Part shown: positions 41,619 to 49,424 of the stretch, piece by piece
Layout of the letters: every line of letters begins with the position of its first letter
How positions within the stretch are numbered: position 1 is the stretch's first letter
Assembly (NCBI RefSeq): GCF_007670255.1
Contig: NZ_SZVS01000007.1
Coordinates: 62,001-126,000, forward strand
DNA from: Paenarthrobacter nicotinovorans
GTDB taxonomy: Bacteria; Actinomycetota; Actinomycetes; Actinomycetales; Micrococcaceae
Length of the DNA: 64,000 bases
Direction: 5' to 3'
The notes under the pieces: model-generated
Seen by the model: the letters and a program-made list of their open reading frames with translations, nothing else
What the model was told of the DNA's origin: nothing
Database searches by the model: none
Program-made: the position numbers and the translations under genes

Positions 41619-42614
41619 ATGCCCCGTTTCGCCCTTATCGGAGCCGGCTTCATCGGTTCCGTTCACGCCGCCAACCTCGCAGCCCACCCGGCGATCGACT
41701 TCCGGCTGGTGTACGACGTCGACCAGCAGCGCGCACAAGCCCTCGCCGCCGCGCATGGCGCCTCGGCCGCAACGACTCTCGAGGAGGTCTTTGATCCTGA
41801 GGTGATCGACGCCGTCTTCATCGCCTCCTCCACCGATACCCACGCCGGGCACCTTCGTCGGGCAGCCGCCGTCGGAATTGCAGCCCTGTGCGAGAAGCCG
41901 ATCGACCTTGACCTGGACCGGGCACGCGAGACCGCCGCCTTCGCGCAGGAAAGCGGCGTGCCCGTCATGGTGGACTTCAACCGCCGCTTCGACCGCGACT
42001 ACGCCGAGCTCAAGCGCGTAGTGGACTCCGGCGAGATCGGCACAGTGGAACTCATCCAGCTCACGTCGCGGGGCCCGTCCATGCCGCCGTTGTCCTATAT
42101 CGCTGTCTCCGGTGGGCAGATGCGCGACCAAACCGTGCACTTCTTCGACCTGGCGCGTTGGCTCTCCGGCCTGGACCCGGTGGAGGTTTTCGCCACCGGC
42201 TCGGCTTTGGCGGAGCCCGGCATCACCGAGTACGACGACGTCGACACCTCCGCGGTCACGTTGCGGCTCCCCGGCGGGGCGTTGGTCCAGATCGATTCCG
42301 TGCGCCGCACCGGCTACGGCTACGACGAGCGGATCGAGATCATGGGCTCCGAGGGGATGGTGGAAGCACGCCGGCACCGGAACGGGGCGGTGTCCCGGTA
42401 TTCGGGCACATCCGTGGTGGACGACGGACTCCACCCGGGCTGGTTCGAGCGTGTGCAGCCGACGTATGCCGCGGCACTCGCAGCGTTCGTGTCTTCCCTG
42501 GACGGAGGCGCCGCCCCGACCCCTTCCCTTGAGGACGGACTGAAAGCCCAGGCCATTGCCGAGGCTGCCGTGCTTTCCCTCCGCTCCGGACGACTGGAAC
42601 CCATCAAGTACTGA
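41619..42614 (+). CDS. Inositol 2-dehydrogenase-like oxidoreductase
   Basis: A 331-residue Gfo/Idh/MocA enzyme close to inositol dehydrogenases: RFALIGAGFIGSVHAANLAAHP at the start, IASSTDTHAGH, ALCEKPIDLD with the EKP lysine, VDFNRRFDRDYAELKRVV, and SGGQMRDQTVHFFDLARWLSG with the catalytic Asp-x3-His (D168/H172 region). It oxidises a secondary alcohol of a cyclitol or sugar with NAD(P). It starts 1 bp after the previous stop. With the preceding enzyme it could do an oxidation/reduction (epimerisation) sequence; no other inositol-pathway gene (iolB-E) is present. Confidence 0.88.
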   Translation: MPRFALIGAGFIGSVHAANLAAHPAIDFRLVYDVDQQRAQALAAAHGASAATTLEEVFDPEVIDAVFIASSTDTHAGHLRRAAAVGIAALCEKPIDLDLDRARETAAFAQESGVPVMVDFNRRFDRDYAELKRVVDSGEIGTVELIQLTSRGPSMPPLSYIAVSGGQMRDQTVHFFDLARWLSGLDPVEVFATGSALAEPGITEYDDVDTSAVTLRLPGGALVQIDSVRRTGYGYDERIEIMGSEGMVEARRHRNGAVSRYSGTSVVDDGLHPGWFERVQPTYAAALAAFVSSLDGGAAPTPSLEDGLKAQAIAEAAVLSLRSGRLEPIKY

Positions 42615-42615
42615 A

Positions 42616-42681
42616 CCCAAGTAGGGGACAGCACATGTCGCACTGGGTGCTCGTAGCGACGTTTGCTGTCCCCTACTTGGG
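42616..42681. repeat. Long intergenic inverted repeat between convergent operons
   Basis: Perfect 18-nt arms CCCAAGTAGGGGACAGCA (42616-42633) and its complement (42664-42681) enclose 30 nt, inside which GTCGC and GCGAC pair again. The right arm contains the stop codon of the TIM-barrel gene. There is no T run, so this is either an unusual bidirectional terminator or a copy of a dispersed palindromic repeat. Confidence 0.7.
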
Positions 42682-43467
42682 GGAGAAGGCGGCGCGGAAG
42701 GCGGCCAAGGCTGCATCTCCCGCTTCGACGCTCTCCCCGCCCACGGCTGCGGCTTCCATGCCGATCACGCCCGTATATCCAGCCTCACGGAGTGCCTTGG
42801 CGATGATCGGGTAATTGATCTCCCCGGTCCCAGGCTCGAAGCGTCCGGGTACGTCGGCCACCTGGATCTCGCCGGTGAATGGTTGGGCCGCGCGGACCAG
42901 CTCGATCAGGTTCCCCTCGCCGATCTGTGCGTGATAGAGGTCCAGCATCATCTTGACGTTCGGATGATCCACGGCCCGGACCAGGGCAAGTGTGTCCTTC
43001 GCCCGGGCAAGCGGAATGCCGGGGTGGTCAAGGATCGTGTTGAGGTTCTCCAGGGCCAAGATTATGCCGTGCTTTTCGCCTAAAGTGCCGAGCTTCTCCA
43101 GCGTGCGGAGTCCGGTCAGCCACATTTCTCCCGACGAACGGTGGATTGGCCGGACCGCACGCCCGCCTTCCCCCAGCTCGGCCGGGTGGACGACCATCCG
43201 CTCGACTCCGAGTTCCAGGGCGGTCGGGATCAGCTTTTCCGCCGAGGCCAGGACTTCATGCGCGGTCAAGGGGTCGATCACGCTGCCACCGAAGTAGCCG
43301 CTCATCGATGAGAACCTGGCACCTGTGGCTCCTAGCGCTGCAATGTCCCGCCCGCGGGTGTCCCACAGCTCCACATCGAAGCCCTGCTTATGGATCCTGT
43401 GCACGCGGTCGATGAGCGGCAGTTCCCCGTAGACCATCTCAGCGCAGACGGCTAGGCGAAAGCTCAT
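42673..43467 (-). CDS. Hydroxypyruvate-isomerase-like TIM-barrel protein
   Basis: A 264-residue xylose-isomerase-type TIM barrel of the Hyi group: FRLAVCAEMVYGELPLIDRVH, GFDVELWDTRGRD, IILALENLN (metal-binding Glu), VKMMLDLYHAQIGEGNL (Asp/His), IQVADVPGRFEPGTGEINY and GVIGMEAAA (Glu). These are the divalent-metal ligands of Hyi/OtnI-type isomerases. True substrate is unknown: hydroxypyruvate, a 2-oxo-tetronate, or a keto-sugar. It overlaps the preceding Gfo/Idh/MocA gene by ATGA and so acts with it. Confidence 0.9.
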   Translation of the reverse strand: MSFRLAVCAEMVYGELPLIDRVHRIHKQGFDVELWDTRGRDIAALGATGARFSSMSGYFGGSVIDPLTAHEVLASAEKLIPTALELGVERMVVHPAELGEGGRAVRPIHRSSGEMWLTGLRTLEKLGTLGEKHGIILALENLNTILDHPGIPLARAKDTLALVRAVDHPNVKMMLDLYHAQIGEGNLIELVRAAQPFTGEIQVADVPGRFEPGTGEINYPIIAKALREAGYTGVIGMEAAAVGGESVEAGDAALAAFRAAFSPK

Positions 43468-44624
43468 GCGCAGGCTCCTTGGAGGACGAGGGCCGGCTCC
43501 GCAGCCTGGAGTTCTGCGATCTCCGAAACCTCAACCGGCAGCCCGGTCTCCGCGGATTTGAATGCAGCCAAAGCAACGGCCAGGGCATTCCTCGCATCAA
43601 CGCCACCCGGCGCTGCCGCGGAGGAAGCTGCGACGGCGGCAGGCGGGGCGGCCGCCGTCGTGCGTTCTCCCGCGTAGCCGCGTCGTGCTGCGACGTCGTC
43701 CGCAAAGTGCGCCAGCTCCGCCGTGTAGGCGTCGTGGAAGAGGTGGATGTTCAGGCGGGACGTCCCGGAGGTGATGCCTGCTGCGGTGTAGCTGGTGGCA
43801 TTCGTGGCCTGCGGCGTTCCGGCGGTGACCATGCCGGCCGACCCAAAGACCTCGCCGCGTACGTCATAGCCGTACAGTGCGTTGAAGTTCGCTTCCGCCA
43901 CCGCGATTGCGCCGTTGCTGTAGGTGACGGTCACGACGGCGGTATCCAGCAGGCCGCCGGCCTTCGCCTCGGGTGCCACCAGGGCATCGGCGACGGCGTG
44001 GACCTTGACGGGGACGGCGCCGGGGTTGAGCCAGTTGAGGGTGTCGAAGTCGTGGATCAGGGTCTCCAGGAAGATGGTCCCCGGCGCGATGCGCTCCGGA
44101 TTGCTGAGTCCGGCTTCCGTCCCGGGATCGCGGGTCAGGGAGCGGAGCAGCTGGGGTGTGCCCACGGCGCCGTCGTCGATCAGCTTGCGTGCCGCCGCGA
44201 AGTCGGCGGAGTAGCGGCGGTTGAAGCCAAAGCGGAGTACGACGCCGGCACTCGCCGCTGCGTCGATGGCTGCGTCCAGTTCCGCGATGGTCCGTCCGCC
44301 CGGCTTTTCGCAGAAGACGTCCTTCCCGGCCTGGGCGGCAGCGGTGATCAGCTCGGCGTGGAAACGCAGGGGCGAGGCGATGAGCACAGCGTCAACGTCC
44401 GGATCCGCCAGCACATCGGCAACGTCTGTACTGATCTTGGTGATGCCAAGACTTGTGGCAAGCTCCTGAACGGCAGCCAGGACGGGATCGACGATGGCTT
44501 CCAAGCGGGCATGGGGGACGCGGCGTGCGATGGACTCGGCGTGGAACCTGCCGATCCAGCCCGCGCCGATCACAGCGATGCGGACGGGGCGGTCTTCGGC
44601 TGCCGGGTGCTGGAGGTACGTCAT
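43464..44624 (-). CDS. Gfo/Idh/MocA-family oxidoreductase
   Basis: A 386-residue NAD(P)-dependent dehydrogenase with VRIAVIGAGWIGRFHAESIA, LIASPLRFHAE, VFCEKPGGRT (EKP lysine), RFGFNRRYSADFAAA, and FLETLIHDFDTLNWLNPG with the active-site Asp-x-Asp in place of the Asp-x3-His of inositol dehydrogenases. The 306-340 region has a long Ala-rich insertion (TTAAAPPAAVAASSAAAPGG). First gene of the operon with the TIM barrel; two TAGATCGTTCTA elements lie just upstream, so it is under the LacI regulator at 45103. Confidence 0.88.
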   Translation of the reverse strand: MTYLQHPAAEDRPVRIAVIGAGWIGRFHAESIARRVPHARLEAIVDPVLAAVQELATSLGITKISTDVADVLADPDVDAVLIASPLRFHAELITAAAQAGKDVFCEKPGGRTIAELDAAIDAAASAGVVLRFGFNRRYSADFAAARKLIDDGAVGTPQLLRSLTRDPGTEAGLSNPERIAPGTIFLETLIHDFDTLNWLNPGAVPVKVHAVADALVAPEAKAGGLLDTAVVTVTYSNGAIAVAEANFNALYGYDVRGEVFGSAGMVTAGTPQATNATSYTAAGITSGTSRLNIHLFHDAYTAELAHFADDVAARRGYAGERTTAAAPPAAVAASSAAAPGGVDARNALAVALAAFKSAETGLPVEVSEIAELQAAEPALVLQGACA

Positions 44625-44643
44625 TGGGTCTCCTGTTAGAAGT

Positions 44644-44707
44644 TCTAGATCGTTCTAGCTCAGCCCATGGTTGCATGATCATGCCCCGACTGTCTAGATC
44701 GTTCTAG
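44644..44707 (-). promoter_or_regulatory. Two LacI-type operators upstream of the Gfo/TIM-barrel operon
   Basis: TCTAGATCGTTCTAG occurs identically at 44644-44658 and 44693-44707, centre to centre 49 bp. The core TAGATCGTTCTA is a near-perfect CG-centred palindrome. A third copy lies before the LacI gene at 45103. Two sites around the promoter suggest looping or cooperative repression. Confidence 0.75.
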
Positions 44708-45062
44708 TGAAGCGTGGGAAACATGCCTGGATCGTTCCGTGATTCGGAAAATACGCCGCAGTCCCCGCGGGAACACCGATTTTTCTGCGAGGGAGTCCGT
44801 GCCGAAAAATATTCTTCAGAACTTCGCGTCATGTTTTGGGGTATCGGAGTACATATCCAGTGCCCATGTCATTGACCGCGTACAGCGCCGTTGCCCTTTT
44901 CGGCTGCGTCGTGTGTCATCGGCACAGTGGCAGCGATGGGTGTGGCGGGTTCTGGGGCCCGCCCGGGGCGCCATCGCTGCGTGAACGGGCTAGTGCGGTC
45001 GGTCGTCTGAGTCGCGACCGACCGCACGACTCGTCAAAGGCCTGCGCCCGGCCGCACCAAGG
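44708..45062. other. Intergenic stretch between operator pairs, hairpins only
   Basis: No convincing gene lies here. The stretch holds two perfect inverted repeats: GCAGCGATGG/CCATCGCTGC (44930-44939 with 44971-44980) and GTGCGGTCGGTCG with its complement (44993-45005 and 45015-45027, 9-nt loop). The first half (44720-44860) is AT-richer and presumably carries the promoters of the two divergent units. Confidence 0.5.
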
Positions 45063-45075
45063 TAGATCGTTCTAT
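45063..45075 (+). promoter_or_regulatory. LacI-type operator copy at the regulator's own promoter
   Basis: TAGATCGTTCTAT repeats the core of the two operators at 44644 and 44693. It ends 27 bp before the LacI-family start codon, which implies autoregulation. Confidence 0.7.
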
Positions 45076-45102
45076 AGACTGGCTCCCGAACAGAGGAGAG
45101 CC

Positions 45103-46089
45103 ATGACGGGCAAACGGCCTACCCTGATGGACGTAGCGGAGGCGGCGGGGGTTTCCCGAGCGCTGGTTTCCATCGTGATGCGCGACGTTCCCGGCGCGTC
45201 GGATGCCACCCGGCTCAAGGTGCGTAAAGCAGCCCGCGCACTCGGCTACAGACCCGACAGCCGTGCCCGCCTTCTCCGAAGCAGCCGCACGAGGCTCCTG
45301 GGCGTCAGCTTCTCCACGGCGCAGGCCTTTCACGCCGAGATCGTGGATGCCGCCTATGCCGGTGCCACGCTCCGGGGCTACGACATTGCCCTCAGCGCCG
45401 TGGCCAACGGGCGCTCCGAAGATCGGGCCGTGGAATCGCTGCTGGATCTCGGCTGCGAAGCCCTCATCATGATTTCCCCGACCCTCGCAGAGCAGGAACT
45501 CGCCGCCTACGCTGCCCGGGTGCCCGTGGTCAGCCTCCTCCGGGACGACGTCGGCGATTCCGTGGACTCTGTCAGCAGCGACGACGACGCCGGCATCCGC
45601 CTGGCGATCGAGCACCTCACCTCACTGGGGCACCGAAACATCGCCCACGTGGACGGCGGCGCGGCAGTCTCGGGGCCGCAACGCAGGAAGGCATTTGAAC
45701 AGGAGATGGCGCGCCTTGGGCTGCCCGCCCGCGTGATCTCCGGCGGCCCCACCGAAGAAGACGGTTTGCGCGCCGGCCGTGAGCTGCAGCAGGAGCTGCC
45801 CACCGCCGTCGTGGCTTTCAACGACCGCTGTGCGCTGGGCGTATGGGAGAGTTTCCGGGCTGCCGGACTGCGGGTCCCGGAGGATGTGTCCATCCTGGGA
45901 TATGACGACAGCCAATTTGCCCGCCTGAGTTACGTGCAGTTGTCCTCCATCAGCCAGGACGCGCCGCTGCTGGCCCACGCCGCAGTGGACCGCGCCGTCG
46001 ACCGTTTGGAGGGTACGACGCCGGCCACCCACCTGGTGCGGACACCGCACCTGGTGACCCGCCGCACCACGGGGCCCGCGCCCGTTTAG
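45103..46089 (+). CDS. LacI-family regulator
   Basis: A 328-residue LacI/GalR repressor. HTH: PTLMDVAEAAGVSRALVSIVMRDV; hinge YRPDSRARLLRSSRTRLLGV; effector core with VVSLLRDDVGDSVDSVSSDDDAG, GHRNIAHVDGG, VVAFNDRCALGVW and SILGYDDSQFARLSYVQLSSI. GAGGAGAGCC gives the start. The three TAGATCGTTCTA sites around it define its likely operator, and its targets are itself and the divergent oxidoreductase/TIM-barrel operon. The effector is probably the substrate of those enzymes. Confidence 0.93.
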   Translation: MTGKRPTLMDVAEAAGVSRALVSIVMRDVPGASDATRLKVRKAARALGYRPDSRARLLRSSRTRLLGVSFSTAQAFHAEIVDAAYAGATLRGYDIALSAVANGRSEDRAVESLLDLGCEALIMISPTLAEQELAAYAARVPVVSLLRDDVGDSVDSVSSDDDAGIRLAIEHLTSLGHRNIAHVDGGAAVSGPQRRKAFEQEMARLGLPARVISGGPTEEDGLRAGRELQQELPTAVVAFNDRCALGVWESFRAAGLRVPEDVSILGYDDSQFARLSYVQLSSISQDAPLLAHAAVDRAVDRLEGTTPATHLVRTPHLVTRRTTGPAPV

Positions 46090-46104
46090 GGCGACAGCAC
46101 CCTG

Positions 46105-47400
46105 CTACACGGCGTCGGGCTGCGTGTCTGTCGTTTCGGTCTCAGCAGGCGTCAGTGGATTCTCGATCTCGTCCGTCATCATCCGGGCCGCGAAGACAGC
46201 CACGAACGCCATCAACGGGCACACCAGGCCGGCAACCAGGAAAATCAGCCAGATCGGGACCACCTCGGCCACAGGTCCGGCGAGTGCCATGGACACGGGC
46301 ATCAAGGCCAGGGAAACAAAGAAATCCAGGCTCGAAATCCGGCCCAACAGATGCCGTGGGACGCGGCGTTGCAGGAGCGTGCCCCAGATGACGGTTCCTA
46401 TGCCCTCGGTGACTCCGAAAATCAGCATGGCACCTCCGAGCAGCCACACATTGTCCATGAAACCGATCGCGGCTACGGGCAGGCTGCCCAGCCCCCAGGT
46501 CACCACCATCACCGTCAGGTAGCGGCGGGGCAGTGGGAACGACGCGGTTGCCAGTGCGGCCACCGCGCTTCCGACGCCCATCACGGCCAGCAGGAAGCCG
46601 AACACCCTGGAGTCACCACCGAGCTGGTCGCGGACCACGAAAGGCAGCAGGACCTCGATGGGTCCGATCAGGAAAAGCACTGACAGGCAGGCCCAAATGA
46701 GGGTCCAGAGCAGCCAGGGGGTGCGGATGGTGTAGCTGAACCCTTCGCGGAGGTCGCGGAGGAAGGAGCGTGGGACGGCTGTCTCGGACGGTTTTTCGGG
46801 ACCGTCCAGGCGCTGCCGGCCCAGGAAATTCAGGATCGCGAACGCCAGGAAATGGCACGCAGCCACTCCTGCAACGGCATGTGCCGGCGAGAAGGCCGCC
46901 ACCAGGATGCCGGCGATCGCGGGTCCGGCAGCCTGTTGGAGGATGGGCCGGACGGTGCCTTCCATGCCGTTTGCCGCCAAGAGGTCCTCCGCTGGCAGGA
47001 TACGCGGAAGGATGGCTGAGTACGCGGGGAAGAAGAAGGCCTGCCCGACGCCCAGGATGAAGGCGCCGATGGCCAAGTGCCAGAGTTGGAGGACATTGAG
47101 CATCGCCAGGAGCGTGACTGTGGCGATCACGGCCAGGTTGGCGCCTTCCACAGCGATGATGAGGAGGCGTTGGGGGAGCCGGTCGGCGGCGATGCCACCT
47201 GCCAGCACGAATCCCACCAGCCCCACGCTTGCTGCCGTGGCCACCAACGACAACTCCAGTGGACCCCCGCCCAAGTGGATGACCTCGTAGACCATGGCCA
47301 CTGCCCACATGCCGGATCCGAAAATGGAGACGGACAGGGCGGAGATCAGCACCCGGAAGTCCCGGTGCACAAAGGGGCGCAGCGCTCTCAGGGCGGCCAT
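46105..47400 (-). CDS. MFS transporter (EntS-like exporter)
   Basis: A 431-residue major-facilitator protein with about 12 helices, of the MFS_3/EntS type used for export of siderophores or drugs. FRVLISALSVSIFGSGMWAVAMVYEV opens helix I; GGIAADRLPQRLLIIAVEG is the loop 2-3 motif; QAFFFPAYSAILPRILPAEDLLAANG is typical of the family. The C-terminal tail is hydrophilic (ENPLTPAETETTDTQ). No ligand can be named. It converges with the LacI gene (15 bp) and has no visible partner. Confidence 0.88.
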   Translation of the reverse strand: MAALRALRPFVHRDFRVLISALSVSIFGSGMWAVAMVYEVIHLGGGPLELSLVATAASVGLVGFVLAGGIAADRLPQRLLIIAVEGANLAVIATVTLLAMLNVLQLWHLAIGAFILGVGQAFFFPAYSAILPRILPAEDLLAANGMEGTVRPILQQAAGPAIAGILVAAFSPAHAVAGVAACHFLAFAILNFLGRQRLDGPEKPSETAVPRSFLRDLREGFSYTIRTPWLLWTLIWACLSVLFLIGPIEVLLPFVVRDQLGGDSRVFGFLLAVMGVGSAVAALATASFPLPRRYLTVMVVTWGLGSLPVAAIGFMDNVWLLGGAMLIFGVTEGIGTVIWGTLLQRRVPRHLLGRISSLDFFVSLALMPVSMALAGPVAEVVPIWLIFLVAGLVCPLMAFVAVFAARMMTDEIENPLTPAETETTDTQPDAV

Positions 47401-47471
47401 TTCACCAGCCTAGACCTGGGTCAGGACGCTGCGTAAGGTTGTCCCGCACCTGAGGCGGGAGGAATGTCAGG

Positions 47472-47639
47472 TCAAGAAGCGCCCGACGGCGGGGCGTCGC
47501 CGTCGTCGATGTCCGGACCTTCGGCCGGGTCCTGGCTGTGCAGGCCGGTATCGTGCGGTTCCCAGCCTTCAGTTTCACCCTCCGCCGGGGCGTCGGTGTG
47601 GTGCCGGATGACGTGTTCGTTCTTGTCCGGGGCGTTCAT
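47472..47639 (-). CDS. 55-residue acidic hypothetical protein
   Basis: MNAPDKNEHVIRHHTDAPAE starts a 55-residue acidic, Gly/Pro/His-rich product ending DDGDAPPSGAS; no hydrophobic stretch. AGGGAGTATCCGTC directly before ATG 47639 is a good ribosome binding site. The frame runs open far upstream only because of high GC; that extension covers other genes. Composition resembles the 73-residue product at 1983. Function unknown, probably disordered. Confidence 0.5.
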   Translation of the reverse strand: MNAPDKNEHVIRHHTDAPAEGETEGWEPHDTGLHSQDPAEGPDIDDGDAPPSGAS

Positions 47640-47834
47640 GACGGATACTCCCTGTCCTTGCTGGACTGCTTCCGTAAGTGCCCCCAGTCTACGCCGGGGA
47701 TGCCAATTGTGGGGTCCGCTTTGCGCGGAATACTGTCCACATAGGGCGCAGAACGGGCCTCGCAATGCGGGAGTGTGGCATAGGCTAAAACCATCAGTTC
47801 CCTGAATAATCAGAGCTGCCAAGGAGAGGTGAAC

Positions 47835-48653
47835 ATGCCCAAGCGCCCCAACCCGGCGGTGAAAATCGCCCAAGAGACGGCACACAACGCAGTCTTCGAT
47901 GCCGAAGGCAACACCAAGCCCGGCGTGCACAACGTGCTCCTGAAGGCAGTGGAAGTCCAACGCCCGCTGGTCCTGGCGAATCTTCGCAGGCTGCAGCGCC
48001 GGTACCCCAACGATTCCCCGGCGCAGCTGGCCTCCAAACTTGAGCGCCATTACCTGACCGCTGTCGCAGGTGGGGGAGCCGGGGTGGGGGCCATCGCCGT
48101 CGTACCTGGCCTGGGGACCGCGGCATCGCTGGGCCTCTCCGCCTTGGCCACTGTCGGATTCCTTGAGACCACCGCGCTGTACGCGTCGTCGCTGGCGGAG
48201 TTGCACGGCATTCGGCTGACCGACCCTGAACGCGCACGCACCATGGTCATGGCCATCATGCTCGGCGAGGAAGGAACCTCCCTGCTGGGCGCCCTGAGCG
48301 GCCAGTCGCTCGGCCGGGGCAAGGGCGTGACCAACGCTTGGGGCAAGACGCTGACCAGGAAGATTCCGGGCAGTGGCTTCGGCGTCGTCCGGGATGCCAT
48401 TCAACGGGCCTTCCTGAAGAACCTCATTAAGAAGCAGGGCACGGCCTTCCTGGGCCGCGCACTGCCCTTCGGCGTAGGTGCAGTGGTGGGCGGTGCCGGC
48501 AATATGATGATGGGCCGTGCTGTTGTGGCCACAGCCAAGGAAGCGTTCGGCCCCCTGCCAGACACCATTCCAGGCGAGCTGCTGCCCAAGGCACGCAAGA
48601 ATGTCCTTGAGAACCCGACGTCGGAAGGCGATAACAGTGGATTTGAACGCTGA
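47835..48653 (+). CDS. Hypothetical protein with glycine-rich hydrophobic core
   Basis: A 272-residue product. The first 80 residues are basic and helical (MPKRPNPAVKIAQETAHNAV). Residues about 80-125 form a glycine-rich hydrophobic region (GGAGVGAIAVVPGLGTAASLGL) and another lies at about 210-235 (FGVGAVVGGAGNMMMGRAVV). The pattern recalls EcsC-type membrane-associated proteins, but I am not sure. AAGGAGAGG gives the start at ATG 47835. Its 3' end overlaps pxpA by 17 nt, so both are translated from one mRNA. Confidence 0.7.
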   Translation: MPKRPNPAVKIAQETAHNAVFDAEGNTKPGVHNVLLKAVEVQRPLVLANLRRLQRRYPNDSPAQLASKLERHYLTAVAGGGAGVGAIAVVPGLGTAASLGLSALATVGFLETTALYASSLAELHGIRLTDPERARTMVMAIMLGEEGTSLLGALSGQSLGRGKGVTNAWGKTLTRKIPGSGFGVVRDAIQRAFLKNLIKKQGTAFLGRALPFGVGAVVGGAGNMMMGRAVVATAKEAFGPLPDTIPGELLPKARKNVLENPTSEGDNSGFER

Positions 48654-49386
48654 CCTGGGAGAATCGTTCGGCTCCTGGACCATGGGCGACGACGCTTCCA
48701 TGTTCCGCATCGTGAGCAGCGCCAACGTGGCCTGCGGATTCCACGCCGGCGACCCCCTCACCATGCTGGACAGCTGCCGTGCCGCCTTTGAACTCGATGT
48801 CCGGGTGGGCGCCCACGTCGGGTACCGGGACTTGGCCGGTTTTGGTCGCCGTTCGCTGGACATGACGTTCGATGAGCTGTTTGGCGACGTGCTCTACCAG
48901 CTCGGAGCCCTGGACGGGATGGCCCACGCGGTGGGTGCCTCGGTGGACTACGTGAAGCCGCACGGCGCCCTGTACAACAGGATCGTCCGCGACACTGAGC
49001 AGGCTGAGGCAGTGGTGGCTGCCGTCCACGCCTACGATCCCGGTCTTCCCGTGCTCGGCCTGGCGGGCTCCGCCTGGATCACGCTGGCCGACGAAGCAGG
49101 CCACCCGGTCTTCCGGGAAGCATTCGTGGACCGGGCCTACCTTCCGGACGGGACACTGGTTCCCCGTACACAGGAAGGCGCCGTGCTGCACGACACCGCA
49201 GCCGTCGTGGCACAGGCCGTGCGGCTGGCCACCCGCAAGGAAGTCGTAGCCATCGACGGTTCCGTTGTACCCGTCCAAGCCGACTCCTTGTGTATCCACG
49301 GCGACACCCCCGGCGCGGTCAACATGGCAGCAGCTGTTCGCGAAGGCCTTGAGCAGGCAGGCGTGAACATCGAGGCTTTTGCCTGA
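48637..49386 (+). CDS. pxpA: 5-oxoprolinase subunit A (LamB/YcsF family)
   Basis: A 249-residue LamB/YcsF protein: MDLNADLGESFGSWTMGDD at the start, ANVACGFHAGDP, VGAHVGYRDLAGFGRR, YVKPHGALYN and LCIHGDTPGAV. In the three-part prokaryotic 5-oxoprolinase (PxpABC) it opens 5-oxoproline to glutamate with ATP hydrolysis. GTG 48637 is chosen because it gives the exact family N-terminus and has GAAGG upstream. pxpC follows after 38 bp; pxpB, normally between or next to them, is missing from this window. Confidence 0.92.
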   Translation: MDLNADLGESFGSWTMGDDASMFRIVSSANVACGFHAGDPLTMLDSCRAAFELDVRVGAHVGYRDLAGFGRRSLDMTFDELFGDVLYQLGALDGMAHAVGASVDYVKPHGALYNRIVRDTEQAEAVVAAVHAYDPGLPVLGLAGSAWITLADEAGHPVFREAFVDRAYLPDGTLVPRTQEGAVLHDTAAVVAQAVRLATRKEVVAIDGSVVPVQADSLCIHGDTPGAVNMAAAVREGLEQAGVNIEAFA

Positions 49387-49424
49387 TTTTATGGAGAGGC
49401 GGAATTCGTGAACAGGGAGGCCGC

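Noticed and set aside
42616..42681. Possible CRISPR repeat unit
   Set aside because: It is a single inverted repeat without regularly spaced direct copies, and no cas gene is present. No CRISPR array was seen anywhere in the window.
41343..42716. Minus-strand 457-codon open frame
   Set aside because: Antisense to the inositol-dehydrogenase-like gene; no domain, no start signal.
44644..44707. Paired TCTAGATCGTTCTAG copies as ends of a mobile element
   Set aside because: The copies are only 49 bp apart with no transposase, and the third copy at the LacI promoter fits an operator instead.
44836..45102. N-terminal extension of the LacI-family gene
   Set aside because: The extension covers the operator and promoter, and the ATG at 45103 has a strong ribosome binding site directly before the HTH.
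47472..48863. Minus-strand 463-codon open frame
   Set aside because: Only its last 55 codons have a ribosome binding site and plausible composition; the rest is antisense to two well-supported genes.
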